Source of the DNA: Paenibacillus dokdonensis
GTDB taxonomy: Bacteria > Bacillota > Bacilli > Paenibacillales > Paenibacillaceae
Length of the DNA stretch: 64,000 nucleotides
Direction of reading: 5' to 3'
Assembly (NCBI RefSeq): GCF_004916975.1
Contig: NZ_STGQ01000002.1
Coordinates: 186,001-250,000, forward strand
The notes beneath the pieces were generated by a model. The model worked only from the letters and a program-made list of their open reading frames with translations. It was not told the origin of the DNA and searched no databases. Position numbers and translations under genes: made by a program. Of this stretch, positions 8,101 to 16,103 are shown piece after piece. Position 1 is the first letter of the stretch. The number at the start of each line of letters is the position of its first letter.

Positions 8101-8384
8101 TCGACCGCGTTATTCACAAGGAACGCGAAGGCATGTCAACGCGTGAAGCCCTGCTCGAAGCAGGTGCCACCCGTCTTCGCCCGATCCTGATGACAGCTCT
8201 TGCCACCATTGGAGCCCTACTTCCGCTGGTGTCGGGACTTGAGAACAGCGCGGGTATCATCTCCAGAGGCCTTGGTATTACCGTTATCGGTGGTCTGATC
8301 AGTTCCACATTGCTGACGCTCGTCATCGTACCGGTTGTGTACGAATTCCTGATGAAGTTCCGCAAACCCAAAGTGGATGATTAA
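5199..8384 (+). CDS. swrC: RND family efflux pump, SwrC/YerP-like
   Basis: Proton-driven RND exporter of 1061 aa in the cytoplasmic membrane. In Bacillus subtilis SwrC gives self-resistance to surfactin and acriflavine. It shows the duplicated RND plan: helix 1 at residues 12-30, large extracytoplasmic loop, helices 2-6 from about 375, second loop, helices 8-12 from about 890. The proton-relay pair of aspartates is in GRVVDDSIVVIENIYR (about residues 444-445). A Gly/Ala/Gln-rich insert at about residues 249-296 interrupts the first outer loop. No membrane-fusion or outer-membrane partner is encoded nearby, as expected for a Gram-positive. It lies in one operon with the TetR gene and ends at a strong terminator. 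Confidence 0.92.
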   Translation: MKGIINFSLNNKFAVWILTVIVAAAGLYSGLSMKQETIPNINIPFLSVTAVYPGAAPEGVVQDVTMPLEQRLRNVDGVKTVTSTSMENAANIAMEFDYGSDLDQATAAVREALNEVTLPEGAQKPTISKFSMSSFPVVSLSASDDSNDLEKLTKNIENQVEPALEKIPGVASISISGQYVKEVQLKFNKEKMAQLGLSEDTVKGIVQGSSIRVPLGLFTLDQSSKAVVVDGNIISLDDLKNLTIPVIPSPGGAASGAGGAQGQGAPAGTQGTNGGAAQGSGASVQGNAAQGIPAGIPTVKLSEIADIQVIGKAESVSRTNGKPSIGLQIVKDNDANTVDVVNAVKDKATELEGEFKGMNLTVLLDQGKPIEDAVSTMMSKAVFGALFAVLIILIFLRNIRSTIISILSIPLSLLIALLILWRMDITLNMMTLGAMTVAIGRVVDDSIVVIENIYRRMTSGGEKLRGRELVREATREMFVPIMSSTIVTIAVFLPLAFVSGMVGELFLPFALTMVFALLASLLVAITLVPMLAHSLFKKGIKTSKKHDHDKPGKMARGYQRILNWSLSHKLITFGLAVVLLVASCFLTPLIGTSFMPEQEDKYVMVTYSPEPGAQLETVEQRALDAEKYILEQPNVDKMQYSIGGSGNPMGGGSSNSGLFYVEYKKDTKDFEDVKKNLVEGLKKQVAKGEWATMDMSGGMGGSSLSVSVFGNSLDDIKPVSDQVLKLVEADKTNFEKAKTSLSKAYDQYTIVADQQKLSSMGLTAGQIAMKLSPVRERPVLTEIKVDNKDYKVYIEADSKEYKSVDEISNETLTSPLGMKVPIKDVAKVEKGTSPDTITRTDGKMVVNVTANIVSSNVGQASSDLQKQIDKIDKPDGVEIKFGGTTEQINDTFTQLGLAMAAAIAIVYFVLVVTFGGGLAPFAILFSLPFTIIGALVGLWIGGETLNVSSLMGALMLIGIVVTNAIVLIDRVIHKEREGMSTREALLEAGATRLRPILMTALATIGALLPLVSGLENSAGIISRGLGITVIGGLISSTLLTLVIVPVVYEFLMKFRKPKVDD

Positions 8385-8405
8385 GATTTGAAGCTTTGAT
8401 TATTT

Positions 8406-8450
8406 AAAAGGACGCGTTCCCTCCCTGCCGGGAGAGGATGCGTCCTTTTT
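8406..8450. terminator. bidirectional terminator between swrC and the torD-like gene
   Basis: AAAAGGACGC (8406-8415) pairs with GCGTCCTTTT (8440-8449). An inner stem CTCCC/GGGAG has loop TGCC. A and T runs flank both sides, so it can serve the two converging genes. Confidence 0.88.
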
Positions 8451-8505
8451 GTATTGCATATTCGTTTCTGGATTTATCGCATGATCCATTCAACCGGCAC
8501 TCGCG

Positions 8506-9195
8506 TCAGCCAGCCAGTTCCTCCCGCAGCAAGCGAAGCATTTGTAGATCATATGGAATAAATTCGCTCACAATATGCCCGATTTCCCGGTACAGTGGAG
8601 TGCGTGCGAGACTCGTTAACTCATTCGAGAGACGTGGCGTCCACTGCAGCAGGTGATTCTCCAGAAAATCAATCTGCGTATCGAGCCACATCAGCTGGCA
8701 CTCCGGCAAGCCTTGCGTGTTATCCATATGCTCGCCCGCGACGGCTATGAACTCGAGCTCAATGGTAAGATGATCATCCTTTTCGCTCTGCAGCTTGTTA
8801 AATACAATGCCGCAGGCCGCATAGGCCTCCCGGATTTGCTGCAGGCAGCGGTGACCGCTGCGTTGATCCGTTGTACGGTATACACTTTCGCATACACAAG
8901 GGAGAAGGGCATCCGGACCAGTAAACAGACGCTCATATTCTTTCGTCTCCATACGGCATACATCCGAGAGCTCGCAAGGCTCCAGCTTGCCCCAATGCTC
9001 CTGAAGCCGGCGTCCCCCTTCCGTCAGCGCCATTTCCTCGCGCATTGCAGCCTGCCGCTGCCACAAAGCAATCTGCGACAAGCTTGGCGGATTCTCCAGA
9101 AAATCGATCAGCAGCTGATAAACCCAGCCTCTACCCTGAAGCCATTGTACCCCTTTCGCGGTGTCCAGCAGCGATTTCACAGTCATCGTCGTCAT
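8506..9195 (-). CDS. TorD/DmsD-like molybdoenzyme chaperone
   Basis: Cytosolic all-helical chaperone, 229 aa, that binds the apo-form or leader of a molybdopterin oxidoreductase and helps cofactor insertion. Family features seen are EYERLFTGPDALLPCVCESVY (about 82-102) and the DDHLTIELEFIA block (about 141-152). The start at 9195 follows AAAGGAGG by 8 bases; upstream in-frame codons add a non-conserved stretch. An FNR-type box lies about 110 bases upstream (9305-9322), which suggests anaerobic activation. A partial match to a CcpA site (9251-9266) between box and gene is too weak to claim. The client could be the oxidoreductase at 18153-20219 or an enzyme outside the window. MobA is encoded just upstream on the same strand. 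Confidence 0.8.
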   Translation of the reverse strand: MTTMTVKSLLDTAKGVQWLQGRGWVYQLLIDFLENPPSLSQIALWQRQAAMREEMALTEGGRRLQEHWGKLEPCELSDVCRMETKEYERLFTGPDALLPCVCESVYRTTDQRSGHRCLQQIREAYAACGIVFNKLQSEKDDHLTIELEFIAVAGEHMDNTQGLPECQLMWLDTQIDFLENHLLQWTPRLSNELTSLARTPLYREIGHIVSEFIPYDLQMLRLLREELAG

Positions 9196-9278
9196 AGCTG
9201 AATCCTCCTTTATCATGGTCCATATCATAATTGTCTCCATTCTTACAGACAAGATAGCGCTTTCTTCTTCCTGATTTA

Positions 9279-9322
9279 ACCTTACCTTATCATTAGAGAC
9301 TCTTATGTGATATAATTCACAT
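9279..9322 (-). promoter_or_regulatory. FNR-type box and promoter for the torD-like gene
   Basis: ATGTGA-N6-TCACAT at 9305-9322 is an exact match to the Bacillus Fnr consensus TGTGA-N6-TCACA. Read leftward, TAAGGT (9284-9279) is centred 32 bases from the box centre. This is the spacing of a class II activated promoter with the box at -41.5. The -10 itself is weak, as is common for activator-dependent promoters. Confidence 0.72.
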
Positions 9323-9373
9323 TAAACGCCAAAACCACCCATATTATTTTAAATTTTAATGGAATGTTCAAAG

Positions 9374-10018
9374 TTATCGATCCAATTCATTTGTATCCTG
9401 ATCATTCTCCACAGCCTGCTTATAATCTACAGGGTTATTCATGTTGAAAAATTCCCGCCCCGGGTCGAGTCCTGTTTCGTTTCGAATTTGTTCCTCTGGA
9501 ATATAGCAGATCCGGAGCTCCTTCAGCCAATCTGTCATACGCAGCTTGCTTTCTGCGAGCGACTTCTCAAGGGAGGGGAGCGTGCTGATATGATAGGCTG
9601 CAACCAACGGCTGGATTCTCCCGTCCACTAAGGGTATGAAGCCCTGGTACGCAGGCTTTTCTTCACCCGTCGCCTGCTTCTCAATCATTTCTTTCAGATA
9701 TTTAAAGATCCCTTCGCTGACAAAAGGCAGATCACATGCCGATACGATCACCCATGGCGTCTCCGCCATCGTAAGCGCAGCATGAAGTCCTGATAGCGGC
9801 CCCATCATCGGAAACAGGTCTGATACAATTTCGCGTCCCAAATTTTCGTAAACCTTTTTGTCATTAGCTGAAATAATGATTCTGGATGTTATATCAGCCA
9901 TGCTCCGGATCACGGATTCAATGACCGTTTCGTTTCCGTTCATCCTGAGTAATGCCTTGTTCTTTCCCATCCGGCTCGACTTCCCGCCTGCCAGCACAAC
10001 ACCTGTCATTTCCGTCAT
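9374..10018 (-). CDS. mobA: molybdenum cofactor guanylyltransferase
   Basis: Transfers GMP from GTP to molybdopterin cofactor to give MGD, needed by enzymes of the DMSO reductase type. About 214 aa. The N-terminal nucleotide-binding loop is VVLAGGKSSRMGKNKALL. The metal/GTP region follows in VSACDLPFVSEG and the Asn-rich C-terminal FFNMNNPVDYK. The start is the ATG at 10018, 7 bases after AAGGAAG; a longer in-frame extension (to 10114) is hydrophobic and not family-like. The gene lies upstream of the torD-like gene on the same strand. It supports the idea that the bis-MGD enzyme at 18153-20219 is active. Confidence 0.93.
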   Translation of the reverse strand: MTEMTGVVLAGGKSSRMGKNKALLRMNGNETVIESVIRSMADITSRIIISANDKKVYENLGREIVSDLFPMMGPLSGLHAALTMAETPWVIVSACDLPFVSEGIFKYLKEMIEKQATGEEKPAYQGFIPLVDGRIQPLVAAYHISTLPSLEKSLAESKLRMTDWLKELRICYIPEEQIRNETGLDPGREFFNMNNPVDYKQAVENDQDTNELDR

Positions 10019-10205
10019 TCCATCACTTCCTTTTACCTTTATATTTTGTTCAAAAATATATATCACCGTAAACCATTTGTAGTTTAAAATCCATACAAAT
10101 GGATACTTTAACACTTATTGGTTTGTATCCCTTTTCAACAAATGATAAAGTGGGATTGGCGGCTTCTAAAAAAGCCACTGTCGATTCGCATTCGGTCGGA
10201 AAGGA

Positions 10206-11453
10206 ATGTGCAACGTGCAGGAACTTGTAAAAAAAGAGTCCAAGCTGCTGCCGCTTAAGGCTTTTAACTTTTTAATCTACGGCACCGTGGTGATCTTCAC
10301 CAGCTTTTTTCAATTATACCTGCAGGACGCAGGCATGAACAAACTGGAAATCGGCAGCTTGATGGCACTGGGTCCCTTTGTGTCCCTGATCGCCAATCCT
10401 TTCTGGACATTCTGGAGTGACCGCATGCAGAATGCGCGGCGCATTCTATTGTTTATGATGACTGGAACTCTTCTGCTTATTCAATTTGTATTTCATGCGG
10501 GTACGTATAATATGATTTATTTGGCAATGATACTCTTTTTCTTTTTTCAGAGTCCACTCTTTGCCCAGAGCAACACGCTAATTTTAGGCTATATCTCAGA
10601 TAAACCGCAGCACTTCAGCACCTTCCGGAACTGGGGCTCCATTGGATGGGCCGTCATTGCCATTACTGCCGGGATCCTTATTGACCAGGTTGGCATATCA
10701 CGGCTGTCGTTTCTGATTACCGGCATCCTGCTGCTGGCCATCGGTACGGTCCTGCTGCTTCCGCCGCTGAGGGCAGCCTCAGAGACACCGCCGATCCGCC
10801 TGAGAGGCTTCGGAAAAATAGTGATTAACCGCTATGTCATCGCTTTTATCGTGCTTGGCATGTTGGTTTCGGTGCCCAATTCGATGAACAACACATTTAT
10901 GTCGCTCTATATTACGGAGCTAGGCGGCTCGAAGACGATGGTTGGATTAGCCGTATTTCTGTCTTCCTTTCTGGAGGTCGCCGTACTCTTACTCTTCCAC
11001 CGCTATCTAAAACGCTCCCTCTCCACCCTGATCGGCTGCTTGACCTTGGTGAGCGTGCTGTTCTGTGTACGTTGGCTGCTCATGGCAGGTGCCGCACATC
11101 CGCTGGAGGTTGCGATCATTCAGATCATGCACTGTCTTACCTTTGGCGGATACTTTTTCGTCGGCACCCAGGTGGTCAGCCAATTAGTGCCTCCTGTTCA
11201 CCGCGCTTCTGCGCAATCCCTGTTCACCTTGACCTGGAGTGGCATTTCCGGCATGATCGGCAGTCTGGCTGGAGGCTGGTTGTTCCAGAACTTTGGTGGT
11301 CAAGCCATGTATAACATAGGATTTATGCTGGCTATGTTCGGGGCCATAGGCTTTGGCATCATGTGGTACTGGCTCCGGTTCCAGGGGCATCACCCAAAAC
11401 CCGATTCACCGGAGGAGGAACTGGAAGAGCTGCTTGAAGAAGAATACCGCTAA
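10206..11453 (+). CDS. MFS transporter, MFS_1-like/NupG-like
   Basis: Major facilitator permease, about 415 aa, with twelve predicted helices. The helix 2-3 loop motif (NPFWTFWSDRMQNARRILL) fits the subgroup that includes 3-phenylpropionate and nucleoside:H+ symporters. The substrate cannot be told. A GTG at 10215, 9 bases after AAGGA, is a better-placed start than the ATG at 10206, which is next to the ribosome site. The acidic C-terminal tail (EEELEELLEEEYR) is cytosolic. No regulator is linked. It ends at a bidirectional terminator shared with glnS. Confidence 0.85.
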   Translation: MCNVQELVKKESKLLPLKAFNFLIYGTVVIFTSFFQLYLQDAGMNKLEIGSLMALGPFVSLIANPFWTFWSDRMQNARRILLFMMTGTLLLIQFVFHAGTYNMIYLAMILFFFFQSPLFAQSNTLILGYISDKPQHFSTFRNWGSIGWAVIAITAGILIDQVGISRLSFLITGILLLAIGTVLLLPPLRAASETPPIRLRGFGKIVINRYVIAFIVLGMLVSVPNSMNNTFMSLYITELGGSKTMVGLAVFLSSFLEVAVLLLFHRYLKRSLSTLIGCLTLVSVLFCVRWLLMAGAAHPLEVAIIQIMHCLTFGGYFFVGTQVVSQLVPPVHRASAQSLFTLTWSGISGMIGSLAGGWLFQNFGGQAMYNIGFMLAMFGAIGFGIMWYWLRFQGHHPKPDSPEEELEELLEEEYR

Positions 11454-11455
11454 TA

Positions 11456-11497
11456 AAAAGCCAGTGCTTAGAGAATCTTCTCTCTGCACTGGCTTTT
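11456..11497. terminator. bidirectional terminator between the MFS gene and glnS
   Basis: AAAAGCCAGTGC (11456-11467) and GCACTGGCTTTT (11486-11497), 12-bp perfect stem, with T-runs for both directions. Confidence 0.9.
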
Positions 11498-11519
11498 CTA
11501 TTGCATACGAACAACAAAC

Positions 11520-13217
11520 TTATTTAGGGAGCTGGAATGAGCTCTTCATTGATACGATCAGATTAAAGACCGGCTGACCTGGCAAAGAATATTTTGGATC
11601 CACGTTGAAATAGCCATGGCGGAAGAACTGGAATTTATCCTGCGCTCCTGCTTCCTTCATCTCAGGCTCTACAAATCCGTGCAGAATCTCGAGTGAGTTC
11701 GGATTGATCTCGTCCAGGAATGATTTCTCCACTTTTCCGGCTTCTTGAGCGTCTTCCTCTGCTTCCACGGTCTCTTCCTCTTTCGGCTTGATCAGTGGCT
11801 CGTACAGACGGAATTCCGCAGGTACAGCATGGGAGGCTTCCACCCAATGAATCGTGCCCTTCACCTTGCGTCCCGTAAATCCGGAGCCGCTTTTGGTTTC
11901 CGGGTCATAGGTGCAGTGAATTTCCGTTACGTTTCCGTCTTCGTCTTTAATGAACTCATTGCACTTGATAAAGTACGCATTCTTCAGACGTACTTCATTC
12001 CCAGGGAACAAACGGAAATATTTATTCGGCGGATTCTCCATAAAATCGTCCTGTTCGATGTAAATCTCACGCGAGAACGGAATTTGACGGCTGCCCATGT
12101 CCGGATTTTCGGTGTTGTTTTCGGCTTCCAGCCATTCCACTTGCCCTTCAGGGTAGTTCGTGATGACCACTTTAAGCGGTTTTAGCACAGCCATCGTACG
12201 CGGTGCCTTCAGCTTCAGATCCTCACGGACGAAATGCTCCAGCATTTGCAGGTCGATCAAGCCCTGACTTTTGGAAATGCCCGTTTCATACACGAAGCTG
12301 CGGATCGCTTCCGGCGTGTAGCCGCGGCGGCGGAGTCCCGAGATCGTCGGCATGCGCGGGTCGTCCCAGCCATCCACGATCTTTTCATCCACCAATAGCT
12401 TCAGCTTGCGCTTGCTGGTGAGCGTCTGGGCCACATTCAAGCGTCCGAACTCATATTGATGCGGCGTGCTCGGCATTTCGCATTCTGCAATCACCCAGTC
12501 ATAAAATGGACGTTGGTCCTCAAACTCAAGTGAGCAGAGGGAATGGGTCACGCCCTCAATCGCATCTTCCAGTGGATGAGCAAAGGTGTACATTGGGTAA
12601 ATGCACCATTGATCTCCTGTGTTGTGATGAGCGACGTGAGCAATTCGGTAAATGACGGGGTCACGCAGATTGATATTCGGCGAGCTCATGTCAATTTTGG
12701 CACGGAGCACCTTTTCGCCATCCTTGAATTCACCGGCACGCATGCTGCGGAACAGCCCGAGGTTCTCCTCTATGCTGCGGTCCCGGTACGGGCTGTTTTG
12801 TCCAGGCTCGGTCAAGGTTCCGCGCGTTTCACGGATTTGGTCGGCGCTTTGGTCATCCACATAGGCTTTGCCCTTTTGGATCAGCAGCTCGGCACGTTTG
12901 TACATTTCTTCAAAATAATCCGAAGCGAAGCGTTTCTCTGTCCAGTCGTAGCCGAGCCATTTTACGTCTTCCTCTATAGAATTGACGTATTCCACATCTT
13001 CTTTCATCGGGTTGGTATCATCAAAGCGGAGGTTCGTTGAACCGCCGAATTCCTGCGCAAGTGTAAAGTTAATCCAGATGGCCTTGGCATGTCCGATATG
13101 CAAATAACCGTTAGGCTCCGGCGGAAAGCGGGTAATCACTTTCTGGACTTTGCCGGACTCCAGGTCATCTGTAATTACGTTTTTAATAAAATTGGAGGGG
13201 GTGCTTGGTTTCTCCAC
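11520..13217 (-). CDS. glnS: glutaminyl-tRNA synthetase
   Basis: Class I aminoacyl-tRNA synthetase charging tRNA-Gln directly, about 565 aa. The ATP-binding motif is in PPEPNGYLHIGHAKA (about residues 35-49), the discriminating region in FDDTNP, and the KMSKS-like loop in TLTSKRKLK. The C-terminal anticodon-binding beta-barrels are present, so the length is normal. A GTG at 13217, nine bases after AAAGG, is the likely start; the TTG at 13226 abuts the ribosome site. Most Bacillota make Gln-tRNA by the GatCAB route, so a complete GlnRS gene is notable though known in Paenibacillus relatives. No T-box leader is visible upstream. Confidence 0.95.
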   Translation of the reverse strand: MEKPSTPSNFIKNVITDDLESGKVQKVITRFPPEPNGYLHIGHAKAIWINFTLAQEFGGSTNLRFDDTNPMKEDVEYVNSIEEDVKWLGYDWTEKRFASDYFEEMYKRAELLIQKGKAYVDDQSADQIRETRGTLTEPGQNSPYRDRSIEENLGLFRSMRAGEFKDGEKVLRAKIDMSSPNINLRDPVIYRIAHVAHHNTGDQWCIYPMYTFAHPLEDAIEGVTHSLCSLEFEDQRPFYDWVIAECEMPSTPHQYEFGRLNVAQTLTSKRKLKLLVDEKIVDGWDDPRMPTISGLRRRGYTPEAIRSFVYETGISKSQGLIDLQMLEHFVREDLKLKAPRTMAVLKPLKVVITNYPEGQVEWLEAENNTENPDMGSRQIPFSREIYIEQDDFMENPPNKYFRLFPGNEVRLKNAYFIKCNEFIKDEDGNVTEIHCTYDPETKSGSGFTGRKVKGTIHWVEASHAVPAEFRLYEPLIKPKEEETVEAEEDAQEAGKVEKSFLDEINPNSLEILHGFVEPEMKEAGAQDKFQFFRHGYFNVDPKYSLPGQPVFNLIVSMKSSFQLPK

Positions 13218-13368
13218 AGTAATCAACCTTTCATCCTGAATTATGTCCGCCCTAATAGAATGAAACGATAGCAGTTTCCTACTCCACTCTATATCTATTC
13301 TGTATAAGCGTGTTTCATTTAAATATACCTGTAATGACCGGATAGTTCAATGATTCGGCCTTTTCTGC

Positions 13369-13397
13369 TTTGACGGAGGCTTTTGAATAGGGTAGCA
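13369..13397 (+). promoter_or_regulatory. putative sigma-A promoter of the acetyltransferase gene
   Basis: TTGACG (13369-13374), 17 bases, TAGCAT (13392-13397), 71 bases before the start codon. Both boxes are close to consensus. Support comes only from motif and position. Confidence 0.45.
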
Positions 13398-13468
13398 TGG
13401 AAACGAAAACCAAAAAGCGCGGCAAACCGCATCATCTCATCTTCCATAGAAAGAAGGTCTGAAATCAT

Positions 13469-14017
13469 ATGTTTACATATCCTCTGGACGATCATATTGA
13501 ACTGCAACCTCTGGCTTTGCAGCATGCACGCCCCCTGTTTATCCTGACCAACCGTTCACGCGATACGCTGCGCGAGTGGCTTCCTTGGGTTGATGCCATT
13601 ACAGAGGTGGATCATACCGCAAATTTTGTGAGAAACGCCATTAAGCAGGGAGCCGAGAACGGTGCCATATCCTCAGGCATCTGGGTGCAGGGTGAGCTTG
13701 CAGGTATGATCAGCTTTCATGAAATCAACTGGCATAACCACTCGGTCAGTATTGGCTACTGGCTCGGACAGGAATATGTCGGTCAAGGCATCATGAGCAG
13801 CGCCTGCCGGGCTTTCGTGGATTACGCGCTGATGGAGCTTGACCTGAACCGCGTTGAAATCCGTTGTGCCACGGGTAACCTGCGCAGCCGGGCCATACCG
13901 GAGAGATTAGGCTTTGTTCTGGAGGGTATCGTCCGTGAAGCCGAGCTGCTGCCGCAGGGGTTTGTGAACCACGCCATCTACGGCATGATTCAAAGCGAGT
14001 GGAAACTGCTGAGATAA
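13469..14017 (+). CDS. GNAT acetyltransferase, RimJ/RimL-YdaF type
   Basis: Acetyl-CoA-dependent N-acetyltransferase, 182 aa, of the group that modifies ribosomal protein N-termini or small amines. It has the family entry LREWLPWVD, the beta4 region SIGYWLGQEYVGQGIMSSA with the acetyl-CoA loop (QEYVGQG), and the late NLRSRAIPERLGFVLEG helix. The usual NxxSxxxxxKxGF is here NLRSRAIPERLGF. The ATG at 13469 follows GAAGG. It is a single gene between glnS and a terminator. The substrate is unknown. Confidence 0.87.
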   Translation: MFTYPLDDHIELQPLALQHARPLFILTNRSRDTLREWLPWVDAITEVDHTANFVRNAIKQGAENGAISSGIWVQGELAGMISFHEINWHNHSVSIGYWLGQEYVGQGIMSSACRAFVDYALMELDLNRVEIRCATGNLRSRAIPERLGFVLEGIVREAELLPQGFVNHAIYGMIQSEWKLLR

Positions 14018-14032
14018 TGCTTCCTTCATGTT

Positions 14033-14081
14033 AAAAAGCCGCCCATGCCGGATGAACGTATCTGGCAGGAACGGCTTTTTT
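14033..14081. terminator. bidirectional terminator after the acetyltransferase gene
   Basis: AAAAAGCCG (14033-14041) and CGGCTTTTT (14072-14080), with an inner imperfect stem (CATGCCGGAT against ATCTGGCAG) and T-runs on both strands. Confidence 0.85.
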
Positions 14082-14138
14082 AGTTTACAGATTTCTGTTC
14101 TCAGCTTGCATGATGCAGAGGTAAAAGTATTCTGGACC

Positions 14139-14801
14139 TTAAGTCTCCTGCAGCCACTCGGTAAACGATTCCTTCACATTCGCTGCCAGCGCATCCACTT
14201 CGAGCATCCGCTTCAGCTGTTCCCGGTCCGCCTGGCGGCGGCCAAGGGACTGCTGCTTAAGTACGGAAGCCACCGTAACCTGCATGGGGTCGGAAATCCG
14301 TTTCACAATGACAGATTCATTGCTTAAGCGGCCCTCCTGCAAAATGCGCAGATAAAAGCCGCTGTATCCGGTGTCCAGTACCCGCGCCGGAAAGTCCTTG
14401 ACGGCATGCTTGCTCGAAATTTTAAAGCATGGAAATCGCGGCTGGCTGACCTGTACGACAACTTCTCCAATCTCGAAAATATCTCCGATGCAAACCTCAG
14501 TCTCAAGTAATCCCGTCACGGTCAGATTCTCGCCGAAAGCGGAATAATCCAGCTGCTTATCAAGCTGATTCTCCCAGTAAGCGTAATGTTCATAGGGATA
14601 GACGCACACAGCCTTATCGGCACCGCCGTGATGTTTGAGATCCGCCTGTCCGTCTCCATCCATTTGCGTGCGCCCCACGAACACTTCCCCTTGAACAGGA
14701 TGCTTGTATATACCGGTTGTCAGCGGCTTGCCCAAATATTCCACCGTAATAGGCTTGCCGGTATTAACGGACACGATGCCGTACCTGCCGTTCTCCTCCA
14801 T
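14139..14801 (-). CDS. MOSC domain protein, YiiM-like
   Basis: MOSC domain protein, 220 aa. These beta-barrel proteins bind or use molybdenum cofactor or handle activated sulfur; YiiM-type members act on N-hydroxylated compounds. Visible motifs are DLKHHGGADKAVCVYPYEHY (about 54-73), AFGENLTV and the conserved cysteine in QPRFPCFKIS (about 128), the usual cofactor ligand. The C-terminal 3-alpha tail (about 180-215) is present. It fits the molybdenum theme of the window but is monocistronic, with no FNR box nearby. The exact reaction is unknown. Confidence 0.88.
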   Translation of the reverse strand: MEENGRYGIVSVNTGKPITVEYLGKPLTTGIYKHPVQGEVFVGRTQMDGDGQADLKHHGGADKAVCVYPYEHYAYWENQLDKQLDYSAFGENLTVTGLLETEVCIGDIFEIGEVVVQVSQPRFPCFKISSKHAVKDFPARVLDTGYSGFYLRILQEGRLSNESVIVKRISDPMQVTVASVLKQQSLGRRQADREQLKRMLEVDALAANVKESFTEWLQET

Positions 14802-14903
14802 CCTTTATCCGTCTCCTTGTATGTATTGTTAAATCCCATCATACCAAAAGGTGACTGAACATAACCGGATTCATGCAAAATCTATAACAATCAGTGCCGA
14901 AGG

Positions 14904-15692
14904 CTATAGGGCTTCAACCAGCCCGCCGTCGACCACAAGTGTACTGCCAGTAATATACGTGTTGGCTCCGGACAACAGAAAAACGACAGCTTTGGCAAAT
15001 TCCTCAGGCTCTCCGTAACGTCCGAGCGGAATTTCCTGTTGTGACTGATCTTTCATCTCCTCGGCCGTTATGCCCTTCGCTTCGGCTTTGCTTTCATCCA
15101 GCTTCTTGATTCGATCTGTGGCAATTCGGCCAGGGGCTACCGTGTTCACCAGTATCCCGTATTGCGCCAGCTCTTGCGACAGGGTCTTGCTCATACCCGC
15201 CACACCTGTACGGAAGGTGTTGGAGAGTATAAGTCCAGGAATCGGCTGCTTGATCGAACTTGACGTTAGATTGACGATATGACCGCCTTTTTCCTTCATA
15301 TGAGGCAGCGCGCAGCGAATCGTGCGCACGTAGCTAAGGAGATTCAGCTGGAATGCCTTCTCCCAATCCTCGTCCGTAAAGGATTCAAACGTACCTGATG
15401 GCGGGCCGCCAGCATTATTGACCAAAATATCGATATGGCCAAATGTTTCGGCTGTATACCGGATCAAGCCTTCTACCTCATGCGGAATCGTAATATCCGC
15501 CGCGTAGTACTCGACTTGCCCGCTGCCGAGCTGCTGCAGCTCCTGCTGTACCGCCTCGAGCTTATCGTCGCTGCGGCTGCTGATCATCACATCCGCTCCC
15601 TCTTTCACAAGCTCTGCGGCAATGGCCTTGCCCAGACCTTGGCTGGAGGCGATGACCAGCGCCTTTTTGCCTTGAAGATGCAAATCCATCAT
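14904..15692 (-). CDS. SDR family oxidoreductase with altered active site
   Basis: Short-chain dehydrogenase fold, 262 aa. The cofactor loop is ASSQGLGKA in place of the usual GASSGIG, and the NNAGG motif is intact. Aligning the catalytic helix, the usual YxxxK reads SNTFR, so tyrosine is replaced by serine and lysine by arginine. This matches the BKR-like SDR subgroup that lacks a complete catalytic tetrad and is often annotated as 3-oxoacyl-ACP reductase. Its real activity is uncertain. The C-terminal GSTLVVDGG is normal. The start ATG pair at 15692/15689 follows AAGGGG. It stands alone. Confidence 0.85.
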   Translation of the reverse strand: MMDLHLQGKKALVIASSQGLGKAIAAELVKEGADVMISSRSDDKLEAVQQELQQLGSGQVEYYAADITIPHEVEGLIRYTAETFGHIDILVNNAGGPPSGTFESFTDEDWEKAFQLNLLSYVRTIRCALPHMKEKGGHIVNLTSSSIKQPIPGLILSNTFRTGVAGMSKTLSQELAQYGILVNTVAPGRIATDRIKKLDESKAEAKGITAEEMKDQSQQEIPLGRYGEPEEFAKAVVFLLSGANTYITGSTLVVDGGLVEAL

Positions 15693-16103
15693 GACAACCC
15701 CTTTTCCTAATATATGAATTATAGTTCTTTTATTTTTATTTGGAATGCTGCTATTTTCCCTAATTTTAAAAAAGACAGTTAACTTACATTACACTTCTTC
15801 CCTTGGGGGCAAACAGGAAATTTCTGCAAACCGGGTCTGCGTCCTGTTGTAAAAAGAACCTTCATTTCGTGTAAGGTCCATCCATCTACTCTATTCAATT
15901 AAGAATAAGTCCGTCACTGAAAAATATCAAATTCCGGTCATTTATCCATAAAATATAGCGTCCAAAAATTCTTCATTTCCCCGACCTTCGACCTAAATTG
16001 CTCCGGACAAAAAAACCACCCGTCAGATAATCGTAGCCGGGCGGTTCTATGATGATTTTAGTAAGAAGGATGCAGGCCCTAGTCCCCATTCATACAATAA
16101 GAA
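15693..16103. other. intergenic stretch, mostly featureless
   Basis: About 410 bases without a gene I can support. It holds the leader of the SDR gene at its left, and the terminator of the acetyltransferase gene (16009-16046) at its right. The A+T-rich middle shows no clear operator, RNA structure or small gene. Confidence 0.6.
16009..16046 (-). terminator. terminator of the GNAT gene
   Basis: On the minus strand AACCGCCCG pairs with CGGGTGGTT (one G-U) around a 20-base loop and is followed by seven T. Confidence 0.82.

Noticed and set aside
9251..9266. cre-like site between the FNR box and the torD-like gene
   Set aside because: Symmetrical but two key consensus positions (T2 and A15) are wrong; not enough to claim CcpA control.
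13218..13468. Possible T-box leader before glnS
   Set aside because: No T-box sequence, specifier stem or terminator/antiterminator pair is visible.
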